This document shows positions 1-6,016 of a stretch of DNA of 23,267 nt, one piece after another. This DNA comes from Bacillota bacterium (GTDB taxonomy: Bacteria; Bacillota_A; Clostridia; Lutisporales; Lutisporaceae), in the NCBI GenBank assembly GCA_022706865.1, contig JAKJBT010000016.1:1-23267 (forward strand). The letters are read 5' to 3'. The position numbers and the translations under genes are program-made. The notes below the pieces were generated by a model. The model saw only the letters and a list, made by a program, of their open reading frames with translations. It was not told where the DNA came from and made no database searches. The first letter of the stretch is position 1. Each line of letters starts with the position of its first letter.

Positions 1-175
1 GCGACATATTTACTAGCTTGCGGTCATATGCCATGAGCACTAGCCTTGTATATCAGCGAGCACTTATTGGCTTTGTGCAACAGAATCAATCTCTGATTCT
101 GTACAAAGCTAATACCGTGCGAGTCGGTATATAAGGCTAGTGCTATGCAGGATGACTGCAAACTTCGATATGCTG
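1..175. repeat. long imperfect inverted repeat (MITE-like or structured RNA)
   Basis: The stretch folds onto itself almost end to end. The best arms are AGCACTAGCCTTGTATA (36-52) against TATATAAGGCTAGTGCT (128-144). Inside them TTGGCTTTGTGCAACAGAATCA pairs with TGATTCTGTACAAAGCTAA around a short loop near 91-93. Weaker pairing continues outward to about position 1 (GCGACATAT) and about 175 (ATATGCTGC). Several arm differences would be G-U pairs in a plus-strand RNA. No gene lies in it. It could be a non-autonomous mobile element (MITE), a REP/BIME-like repeat or a structured RNA. The left end may run out of the window. No target-site duplication can be judged. Confidence 0.6.
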
Positions 176-236
176 CATTATTCTTCTTTTTCGTAGTATT
201 TATATTTTATGTTTCGGATGTTTATATAATTCCTGC

Positions 237-752
237 TTATTGGGTTCTAGACATTCCAAAAGCAGTGTTTTCTTTAGTTGCAGCATCGCTTTCTGTAAGT
301 GTATGTCCGTGTTCCAGTTCTACTATATGCCTGCCCCTGATAAAATCGTCAAAGTATCCCTCTGACAGCTCATATGCCTTTATAATTCCTGTATTTGTAT
401 CAAATAGGATATCCCTTATTATACCCAGAGGCTCTCCTCTGGTACTTTGCACAAGCTTTCCCAAGATGTCCTGGCAGCTGCTGAAACGCCTCTGTTTTGC
501 CAAGAGGCCCCTTGGACTCATACGGCTGATATTGCCCGAAGCCCGTATACCATTCTGGGAAATTGACTCGATATTTTTGAATGGTACTGCTTCCAATGAC
601 CTGCCAAACATCCTCTCCCTGCACATCAGGACATGTATTCTATTTTCCCTTGTATCAATGATTACATCTCTGACAGTGCATCGCTTTTGCCCGGATACAC
701 AATCAAACACCGGCAGGTCAATCATGTCATTTATCCTGAAAATACTAATCAC
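237..752 (-). CDS. tandem PRC-barrel domain protein
   Basis: A 171-residue soluble protein with two PRC-barrel units. The first is about residues 6-75 (RINDMIDLPVFD, then a VRDVIID strand) and the second about residues 93-155 (ILGKLVQSTRGEPLGIIRDILFD). PRC-barrel proteins are small beta-barrels used as adaptor modules, as in the photosynthetic reaction-centre H subunit, RimM and the sporulation-linked YlmC/YmxH group. The exact role here is unknown. The start taken is GTG at 750-752 because it keeps the first barrel strand complete. It has no well-spaced ribosome site, and an ATG at 723-725 with an upstream AGGA is the alternative. No signal peptide or membrane segment is seen. A terminator separates it from the gene upstream at 792-1016. 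Confidence 0.75.
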   Translation of the reverse strand: MISIFRINDMIDLPVFDCVSGQKRCTVRDVIIDTRENRIHVLMCRERMFGRSLEAVPFKNIESISQNGIRASGNISRMSPRGLLAKQRRFSSCQDILGKLVQSTRGEPLGIIRDILFDTNTGIIKAYELSEGYFDDFIRGRHIVELEHGHTLTESDAATKENTAFGMSRTQ

Positions 753-765
753 CTCACATTTTTAC

Positions 766-793
766 AAAGAAAAAAGACCGATTCCGGTCTTTT
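766..793 (-). terminator. rho-independent terminator of the 74-aa gene
   Basis: The stem AAAAGACCG/CGGTCTTTT has a 4-base loop (772-793) and, on the minus strand, continues into a T-rich tail. It overlaps the stop codon of the small gene at 792-1016, so that gene is probably transcribed alone. Confidence 0.8.
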
Positions 794-1016
794 ACTTTTT
801 CTGGTTGTCATACCTGTTATAAAGCTCTCTCAGGTCATGTGCCATAACGCCTTGTTCTTCAGCCATCTTCTTAAAGGTTTCTGCCAATTCCCCGTCATCT
901 ATCCTCTTTGAATACATTTCAAAATCTCTGACCAGCTCCATTGTATTGTTCCAGGCTCTTTGAAGACAATCCCTGGCGCTCATCATATTGTTGCTGTTCA
1001 AGCTCTTGCTATCCAC
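792..1016 (-). CDS. small charged helical protein, function unknown
   Basis: A 74-residue protein starting at GTG (1014-1016), preceded at seven bases by GGAGG. It is predicted almost wholly helical and highly charged: a short polar N-terminus (about residues 1-12), then two amphipathic helices (about 13-40 and 43-70) that could form a hairpin. It has one cysteine (Cys17) and no membrane segment. Families of similar size and shape include ferritin-like hairpins and small spore-coat-associated proteins, but no diagnostic metal-ligand pattern is visible, so no function is given. A good ribosome site, a dedicated terminator and no overlap with neighbours support a real gene. Confidence 0.7.
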   Translation of the reverse strand: MDSKSLNSNNMMSARDCLQRAWNNTMELVRDFEMYSKRIDDGELAETFKKMAEEQGVMAHDLRELYNRYDNQKK

Positions 1017-1327
1017 TATAACACCTCCGCAGCTTAATATAGTTTGCGACGATTTTTCACTAAGGTATATTTTTTCGCCGCAAAGAAAATCAAGGTAACA
1101 AAAGTCGGTTTCAGCAAAGCTTAAACCGATTTTGCATAGTTATGTCATTATTTTAGCTTAAACAGCCAATATTATTCATAAAGAATTAAATGATAGTTTA
1201 AACTGCTATTAGATCTTCACAGTCAGTGATTTATACCTTTCATTCGCCATAATTTTGCGCGAAAGATTCCTTTTGCGCAATATTGCTATCTTTCCAATAT
1301 AATATAGCACTAATATCCGCTGAAACG
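1017..1327. other. gene-free spacer with three hairpins
   Basis: This 311-base spacer between mnmA and the 74-aa gene holds no plausible ORF. Three imperfect palindromes are visible. At 1043-1084, TTTGCGACGA pairs with TCGCCGCAAA around a T-rich loop. At 1101-1133, AAAGTCGGTTT pairs with AAACCGATTTT. At 1255-1280, TTGCGCGAAAG pairs with CTTTTGCGCAA around ATTC. The last two lie just beyond the mnmA stop and could end the isc operon transcript. The first lies in the presumed leader of the 74-aa gene. Confidence 0.5.
1099..1133 (-). terminator. possible terminator of the isc-mnmA operon
   Basis: On the minus strand AAAATCGGTTT and AAACCGACTTT form a stem with one A-C mismatch, followed by TTGTTACC. 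This is a weak U tract. The hairpin is nearly 200 bases beyond the mnmA stop, and the hairpin at 1255-1280 is closer but lacks a T run. Confidence 0.35.
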
Positions 1328-2407
1328 CTACTTCTCAATAGTTCCTCCACCAACAAGTATATCTTCCTGGTAGAATACAACCGCCTGCCCGGGAGTGATT
1401 GCTCTCTGAGGTTCTTGAAATACTACTCTCACTCTTTCATTATCTATGGGTGTGACTGCTGCTTCTGCTTCTTTCGCACTGTATCTTATCTTTGCCTTCA
1501 CATTTATTGTTCCTTCAAGCTTCTCGAAGGCAATATAGTTCATTTGATTTGCAACAAGCTCACTGCTGAATACCTCAGACTCATCTCCAAGTACAACAAG
1601 GTTTTTATTGGGGATTATTTCGACTACATACATAGGCTTTCCCAAAGCTATTCCCAAACCCTTGCGCTGGCCTACCGTGTAATGGACTATTCCTTTATGA
1701 GTGCCAAGCCGTCTTCCTTTTGCATCTACGAAAAATCCCGGTCTGATTTCGCTTCCTTTTCTTTCACTTATGAACCTTCCATAGTCATTATCTTCAACAA
1801 AACAGATTTCCTGGCTTTCAGGCTTGTTAGCCGTTCTAAGATCCAATTCCCTGGCTATCTCCCTGACCTGGTTCTTGTTATAGTCCCCCAAGGGCATGAG
1901 TATATGCCTGAGCTGTTCCTGAGTCAGATTATAAAGCACATAAGTCTGGTCTTTATCAGGTGCTGCAGATTTTCTGATTATATACCTCTTCAGATTTTCA
2001 TCATACTGTATTCTTGCATAATGTCCCGTAGCAACGTATTCTGCTTCCAAAGCCTTTGAGCGCTCCAGCAGCGCATCGAACTTGATGAATTTATTGCAGG
2101 CAATGCACGGATTTGGAGTCCTTCCGCACAGATATTCATCAACGAAATAATCAATAACCAGCTTTTCAAATACCTCTTTAAAGTTCATAACATAAAAGGG
2201 TATGTCAATTTTAGCGCATACCCTTCTGGCATCCTCCACAGCAGATAAAGAACAGCAGCCTCCTTCACGTTCAAGGGCTTCCTTGCTCTTATCCTGCCAT
2301 ATCTGCATGGTAACTCCAATTACATCGTATCCCTGCTGTTTTAGAAGGTAAGCAGCGACAGAGCTGTCAACTCCGCCGCTCATACCTATTACAACTCGCT
2401 TCTTCAT
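1328..2407 (-). CDS. mnmA: tRNA-specific 2-thiouridylase MnmA
   Basis: MnmA adds sulphur to C2 of uridine 34 in tRNA-Lys, -Glu and -Gln, using ATP and a persulphide that originates from a cysteine desulphurase. The 359-residue length is normal for the family. The PP-loop SGGVDSS is at residues 10-16. The catalytic cysteine of the NPCIxCN motif is at about residue 101 and the second cysteine (QEICF) at about 202, so both active cysteines are present. The ATG has GGAG ten bases upstream. It is the last gene of the iscR-iscS-iscU-mnmA operon, 30 bases after iscU. The neighbouring IscS is therefore the likely direct sulphur donor. Confidence 0.96.
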   Translation of the reverse strand: MKKRVVIGMSGGVDSSVAAYLLKQQGYDVIGVTMQIWQDKSKEALEREGGCCSLSAVEDARRVCAKIDIPFYVMNFKEVFEKLVIDYFVDEYLCGRTPNPCIACNKFIKFDALLERSKALEAEYVATGHYARIQYDENLKRYIIRKSAAPDKDQTYVLYNLTQEQLRHILMPLGDYNKNQVREIARELDLRTANKPESQEICFVEDNDYGRFISERKGSEIRPGFFVDAKGRRLGTHKGIVHYTVGQRKGLGIALGKPMYVVEIIPNKNLVVLGDESEVFSSELVANQMNYIAFEKLEGTINVKAKIRYSAKEAEAAVTPIDNERVRVVFQEPQRAITPGQAVVFYQEDILVGGGTIEK

Positions 2408-2437
2408 TTGAATTCAACTCCTAATGAGCATACAGGA

Positions 2438-2887
2438 CTAATGGCACTTCCGCTCACATTTGCTGCAGCATGCTTCTTCATCAGGTTCAATCCCGGCTGA
2501 TACCGAGGATTCTACTTCCTTGCCCTGTTTTTTCATGTAATCCTCAATTGCAGCCTTAACAGCTTCTTCAGCCAGCACAGAGCAGTGTATTTTTGCAGGA
2601 GGCAGTCCGTCAAGGGCCTCAACTACAGCTTTATTTGTAAGCTCAAGGGCTTCCTCTACCGTCTTGCCCTTTATCATTTCTGTGGCAATGCTGCTTGTGG
2701 CTATTGCAGCACCGCATCCAAAGGTCTTGAACTTTACGTCCTTAATGATGTTATCTTCTATCTTCAGATAAATCTTCATTATGTCTCCGCACTTGGCATT
2801 GCCTACTTCGCCTACACCGCTGGCATCCTCAATTTCCCCGACATTTCTTGGATTTGAAAAATGATCCATCACTTTTTCACTATACAT
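2438..2887 (-). CDS. iscU: iron-sulphur cluster scaffold IscU (NifU N-terminal type)
   Basis: IscU is the scaffold on which new Fe-S clusters are built from iron and IscS sulphur. The 149-residue form starts at ATG 2885-2887, because AAAGGGGG lies eight bases upstream and the sequence then begins [17 protein letters not shown], the usual family start. A longer in-frame version has no ribosome site. The cluster ligands are visible: Cys33 with Asp35 (KCGD), Cys58 (FGCG), and His101-Cys102 (IHCS). There is no C-terminal NifU thioredoxin-like domain. Instead the last 13 residues are cysteine-rich (CCxKCxxKC). The start overlaps the iscS stop by eight bases, indicating translational coupling. Confidence 0.95.
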   Translation of the reverse strand: MYSEKVMDHFSNPRNVGEIEDASGVGEVGNAKCGDIMKIYLKIEDNIIKDVKFKTFGCGAAIATSSIATEMIKGKTVEEALELTNKAVVEALDGLPPAKIHCSVLAEEAVKAAIEDYMKKQGKEVESSVSAGIEPDEEACCSKCERKCH

Positions 2888-4073
2888 TAGTATTTCCCCC
2901 TTTAACTTTCTCATACAACGGAGACATCTGTCTCAGTCTTTCCACTATCTCCGGCAATACTTCCAGGACATAATCTATATCCTCTTCGGTATTTACAGCA
3001 CCCAGAGACAATCTCAGCGATCCATGGGCTATTTCATGGGGCAGTCCGATAGCCAGCAGCACATGAGAAGGATCCAATGATCCCGAAGTACATGCCGAGC
3101 CGCTGGAGCCGGCAATACCTTTCATATCCAGATTTAAAAGCAGCGACTCTCCTTCAATAAACTGGAAACTGAAATTGGCGTTTCCCGGAAGCCTTTTATC
3201 CGGGTGTCCGTTCAATCTTGTATAAGGTATCTTATCCATTACACCCTTTATCAATTTATCCCTCATGCCCATTATCCTTTTGCTGCTCTCTTCCAGATTC
3301 TCGGTGGCAAGCTCAATAGCCTTTCCAAGTCCTATAATCCCCGGAACATTTTCTGTACCTGCTCTTCTTCCTCTTTCCTGAGCGCCCCCGTGTACAAAGT
3401 TTATAAGCTTTACACCTTTTCTTACATAAAGTACCCCTATACCTTTAGGGCCATAGAATTTATGTGCGGAAAGTGAGAGCATATCTATGTTCTGTTCCTT
3501 TACATCAATTTTAACACTTCCTACTGCCTGTACCGCATCAGTATGGAAGTATATGCCCTTTTCCCTTGCAAGCTTCCCGATCTCTTCTATTGGCTGTATT
3601 GTACCTATTTCATTATTGGCATACATAATGGAAATCAGTATTGTCTTATCAGTTATTGCGTCTTTTACATCCTCGACACTTACCAAACCATACTCATCTA
3701 CAGGCAGGTATGTTACTTCAAAGCCTTCCTTCTCCAGGTATTCACACGTATGCAAAAGAGCATGGTGTTCAATGCTTGTAGTTATTATATGATTGCCTTT
3801 GCTTTTGTTAGCATATGCTGCGCCTTTTACTGCCCAGTTGTCTGCTTCAGAGCCGCCTGCAGTAAAATATATCTCTTCCGGAAGTGCACCTAAGGCCTTA
3901 GCAACCTTCTCCCTGGCTGTGTCCACATGCTTGCGCACGTCTCGTCCGAACTTGTGAACGCTTGAAGGATTCCCAAAGTACTCGGTAAAGAAAGGAAGCA
4001 TTTCTTCCAGCACTTCTTTTTTTGTGTAGGTTGTAGCTGCATGATCCATGTAAATTCCTCTTATGCCGTCCAT
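2880..4073 (-). CDS. iscS: cysteine desulphurase IscS/NifS
   Basis: A PLP enzyme that takes sulphur from L-cysteine, leaving alanine, and hands it as persulphide to IscU and MnmA. The protein is 397 residues from ATG 4071-4073, which has AAGGAG upstream; an in-frame extension to 4130 would run back into iscR and is rejected. Visible family marks are the N-terminal DHAATT, His103 (EHHALL), the PLP lysine Lys205 in [10 protein letters not shown], and the persulphide cysteine Cys328 in the SGSACTSG loop. This is a group I NifS/IscS loop rather than the SufS type. The gene lies directly behind iscR and overlaps iscU, so it is part of the operon. Confidence 0.97.
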   Translation of the reverse strand: MDGIRGIYMDHAATTYTKKEVLEEMLPFFTEYFGNPSSVHKFGRDVRKHVDTAREKVAKALGALPEEIYFTAGGSEADNWAVKGAAYANKSKGNHIITTSIEHHALLHTCEYLEKEGFEVTYLPVDEYGLVSVEDVKDAITDKTILISIMYANNEIGTIQPIEEIGKLAREKGIYFHTDAVQAVGSVKIDVKEQNIDMLSLSAHKFYGPKGIGVLYVRKGVKLINFVHGGAQERGRRAGTENVPGIIGLGKAIELATENLEESSKRIMGMRDKLIKGVMDKIPYTRLNGHPDKRLPGNANFSFQFIEGESLLLNLDMKGIAGSSGSACTSGSLDPSHVLLAIGLPHEIAHGSLRLSLGAVNTEEDIDYVLEVLPEIVERLRQMSPLYEKVKGGNTNV

Positions 4074-4074
4074 A

Positions 4075-4515
4075 TTATTTCTCTCCTTCTTTCTTTTGTT
4101 TAAGCTTATAGTAGTCATTGACCATATCATTAAGTGTTATTGAATCTACCACATTATTAATGCCTTCCATTATTTTTTCCCAAATCAATCTTGTTACGCA
4201 GTTTTCAGCCTTTGTGCACTCCGGTTCATCAACCATTACACATTCTGATGGAGCCAGGGGTCCTTCAAGAGTCCTTATTATTTCCCCCACTGAAATCTCT
4301 TCGGGTTTTCTTATCAGCTCATATCCCCCTTGAGCACCTCTGATGCTTTTAACCAGGCCGGCCTTTTTCAGATGGGCTATAAGCTGTTCCAGATAGGTTT
4401 CAGAAAGCTGCTGCCTCTGAGCCACTTCTTTCAGGGACATCGGCCCTTCCCCATAGTTCAAAGCAAGTTCATACATAATTTTGAGCCCATATCTTCCCTT
4501 GGTTGATAATATCAT
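4075..4515 (-). CDS. iscR: Rrf2-family Fe-S regulator IscR
   Basis: A transcription regulator of 146 residues with an N-terminal winged helix-turn-helix (about residues 10-70; [20 protein letters not shown] and the wing RGAQGGYEL). Three cysteines follow at 92, 100 and 106 (Cx7Cx5C), where IscR holds its [2Fe-2S] cluster; E. coli IscR uses Cx5Cx5C. IscR senses Fe-S status and represses its own operon. It is first in the iscRSU-mnmA operon, with AAGGAG eight bases before the ATG. Two 25-bp repeats bracket its promoter (4532-4556 and 4597-4621) and are the expected autoregulatory operators. CymR-type cysteine regulators are the main alternative, but those lack the cysteine cluster. Confidence 0.92.
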   Translation of the reverse strand: MILSTKGRYGLKIMYELALNYGEGPMSLKEVAQRQQLSETYLEQLIAHLKKAGLVKSIRGAQGGYELIRKPEEISVGEIIRTLEGPLAPSECVMVDEPECTKAENCVTRLIWEKIMEGINNVVDSITLNDMVNDYYKLKQKKEGEK

Positions 4516-4531
4516 ATTATCAGCTCCTTAT

Positions 4532-4556
4532 TAATTCCTACCTATTAAGTCGGATT
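4532..4556 (-). promoter_or_regulatory. Rrf2/IscR-type operator, promoter-proximal copy
   Basis: Minus-strand core CCGACTTAATAGGTAGG, just downstream of the predicted transcription start and before the iscR ribosome site. It is identical at 20 of 25 positions to the element at 4597-4621. Binding here would block the start of the isc operon. Confidence 0.65.
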
Positions 4557-4564
4557 TCAATTTA

Positions 4565-4593
4565 AGGTTACCATAACAGAAAAACATTGTCAA
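4565..4593 (-). promoter_or_regulatory. iscR operon sigma-A promoter
   Basis: On the minus strand, TTGACA (4588-4593) is followed after 17 bases by TAACCT (4565-4570). The -35 is perfect and the -10 weak, as in promoters controlled by repressors or activators. The predicted start is near 4558, about 43 bases before the iscR ATG. Confidence 0.65.
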
Positions 4594-4596
4594 TAT

Positions 4597-4621
4597 TAAT
4601 TTCTACTTTTTTAGTCGGAAT
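4597..4621 (-). promoter_or_regulatory. Rrf2/IscR-type operator, upstream copy
   Basis: Minus-strand core CCGACTAAAAAAGTAG with flanking ATT and AAATTA, ending three bases upstream of the -35 box. Together with the copy at 4532-4556 it brackets the promoter. Confidence 0.65.
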
Positions 4622-4641
4622 TATTCGTGTCATTATCAGTC

Positions 4642-4733
4642 CCAAAAACATCAAAAGGTACGGCTTGCGCCGCACCTCTTTATATAAATTGCCTCCCGAT
4701 ATATCGCTATATCGAAAAGCAACAGCTGTACTA
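4642..4733 (-). ncRNA. candidate small structured RNA of about 90 nt
   Basis: On the minus strand a perfect 15-bp stem (three G-U pairs) spans 4689-4722: TTGCTTTTCGATATA, loop GCGA, then TATATCGGGAGGCAA. After TTTATATAAAG comes a second 9-bp stem, AGGTGCGGC/GCCGTACCT, capped by GCAA (4656-4677) and followed by TTTTGATGTTTTT. Both loops are GNRA tetraloops and the second hairpin is a textbook terminator. A promoter (4740-4768) lies at the right distance upstream. No start codon follows the GGGAGG in the first stem, so a small peptide is unlikely. It could instead be the end of a longer transcript or an upstream attenuator of iscR. No known RNA family is recognised. Confidence 0.45.
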
Positions 4734-4739
4734 TAATAC

Positions 4740-4768
4740 ATACTATGCAGGGCTCTTAAAAATGTTAA
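4740..4768 (-). promoter_or_regulatory. putative promoter of the candidate small RNA
   Basis: On the minus strand TTAACA (4763-4768), a 17-base spacer and TAGTAT (4740-4745). The predicted start is near 4733, just before the hairpins of the candidate RNA. Confidence 0.4.
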
Positions 4769-4812
4769 CTGTGAAGCTGCTATGATATGCTGATTATCTA
4801 TGACAAGTCACT

Positions 4813-4851
4813 AAAAAATGTATTAAAGGGCCAGCATACGCTAACCCTTTA
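4813..4851 (-). terminator. terminator of the cysteine-rich protein gene
   Basis: On the minus strand TAAAGGGTTAGC and GCTGGCCCTTTA pair over 12 positions (two G-U) around GTAT, at 4824-4851. AATACATTTTTT follows. This ends the transcript of the gene at 5048-5812. Confidence 0.75.
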
Positions 4852-4902
4852 TCCTGTTATTAAGAATTTTAATAAGTTTATTCAATTCAATTCCTCTCGA
4901 TC

Positions 4903-4957
4903 CGGCAGCCTGCCGAAGGGTTCTCTCCTGAGCTCCCCCTCAGCCGCAGCCTGCCGA
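4903..4957. repeat. GC-rich direct and inverted repeats in an AT-rich spacer
   Basis: CGGCAGCCTGCCGA (4903-4916) recurs as CCGCAGCCTGCCGA (4944-4957), 13 of 14 identical. The first copy is itself a palindrome (CGGCAG/CTGCCG), and CTGAG/CTCAG pair between the copies. It lies in the presumed 3' untranslated region of the gene at 5048-5812. No coding potential is visible in 4852-5047. Confidence 0.45.
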
Positions 4958-5047
4958 CAGCAAATCATAGTATTTCAATACACCTTTAGTCTTTGGATAA
5001 TATCTCATAATCTCTTTTATTTTCATATCCCCGCTTATCATATTGTA

Positions 5048-5812
5048 TTATGAGATGGGACACGGGGGGATCGGTGCTCCAAGCTGCGGGGGATTGAATG
5101 AAGGGATATCCTCCATCTCAAATTCTTCACAGAAGTCAACATCTATCGGTGCTACATCCTCTTCTATTTTGCAATACCCCAATACAGGAACACAAAGCTG
5201 TACTTCAGCGTCAAACTTTACTGCAATAAACGCTCCCAGGTTGGTAACCAGTATCTCACCGGTTGTCGTATTGTTCTCCTCATCAATAACTGCCTCACCC
5301 AGGCATTGAAGCTCAAATCTCCCTTGATCAAGGAAGTGCAGCAGTCTTTCAAAATTCTCTTCCGTTGCATTAGGATAGCTTCTTCTCACACTGAATTTAA
5401 AGCAGAGTTCTCCGCAAGGCCCTTCTGAAAGGTTAGTTCCTTCAGGCACATCAAGTACTTCAAGAGGAATAATGTTTCCTTTGGCATCCTTTCCAAACAC
5501 ATCGCAGCAGCATTTTGCCGAGAACTTAAGCCTCTTATCTGAATTTGTTGATACATCCTTAATTTCTACATTACTCAGCTTGCAGTTCTTCAGTATCAAA
5601 GCAGGCATTATAATATCTCCATGTGGATTTCCGCAGACTTTGAACTTGATGCCTTCTACACAGTCCCTTAGAACAAATTCGTCAAATACCTTTTTTACCT
5701 TAAGGCACTCAAAAAACAAATCTTTACATTCAGTCGACCCGCCTGTTTTTACCTCCAGTCTGGTGGTTCCTGCACATAATACAGTTGGTAATGAAGCATT
5801 TGGCACTGTCAT
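5048..5812 (-). CDS. cysteine-rich hypothetical protein (possibly spore-associated)
   Basis: A 254-residue protein that I cannot assign to a named family. It has 16 cysteines, including a CCC triplet at about residues 98-100 and a CGELC motif near 132-136. There is no signal peptide or membrane segment. The C-terminal tail is proline-rich (about residues 236-254). The segment KVKKVFDEFVLRDC recalls short motifs I associate with clostridial spore-coat or exosporium-type proteins, but that is only a resemblance. The ATG has GGAAGGTGAG upstream. The gene ends at its own terminator (4813-4851) and is divergent from the plus-strand gene at 6017, which may be regulated with it. Confidence 0.75.
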   Translation of the reverse strand: MTVPNASLPTVLCAGTTRLEVKTGGSTECKDLFFECLKVKKVFDEFVLRDCVEGIKFKVCGNPHGDIIMPALILKNCKLSNVEIKDVSTNSDKRLKFSAKCCCDVFGKDAKGNIIPLEVLDVPEGTNLSEGPCGELCFKFSVRRSYPNATEENFERLLHFLDQGRFELQCLGEAVIDEENNTTTGEILVTNLGAFIAVKFDAEVQLCVPVLGYCKIEEDVAPIDVDFCEEFEMEDIPSFNPPQLGAPIPPCPIS

Positions 5813-5859
5813 TTTCTCACCTTCCTATATATTTACATTTTTTCATTGCTGTCTAATTT

Positions 5860-5889
5860 ATAATATGGAAGTCGGGACATTTTTGTGAA
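5860..5889 (-). promoter_or_regulatory. putative promoter of the cysteine-rich gene
   Basis: On the minus strand TTCACA (5884-5889), 18 bases, TATTAT (5860-5865). Its -35 box overlaps that of the divergent plus-strand promoter. Confidence 0.35.
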
Positions 5890-5912
5890 CAAGTTAAAGC
5901 AAATTTTATAAT
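5883..5912 (+). promoter_or_regulatory. putative promoter of the plus-strand hypothetical gene
   Basis: TTGTGA (5883-5888), 18 bases, then a perfect TATAAT (5907-5912). The start would be near 5919, leaving a leader of about 98 bases before the ATG at 6017. An AT-rich stretch at 5960-5995 could hold a second promoter. Confidence 0.45.
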
Positions 5913-6016
5913 TTTTTTAGACAAATGTGCATTATTCTTCAGATACGCAAGTCCAGTCATATAAGCATAAATATATCCATATAAATATAGATAAAGGAAT
6001 TTGAGGTGGTGATTAT

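Noticed and set aside
145..822. Plus-strand ORF of 225 codons opposite the PRC-barrel gene
   Set aside because: It is antisense to a protein with recognisable domains, begins inside the long palindrome, has no ribosome site and has a composition typical of a shadow frame.
1283..2059. Plus-strand ORF of 258 codons
   Set aside because: It lies wholly antisense to mnmA, which has all its catalytic motifs; there is no ribosome site or recognisable domain.
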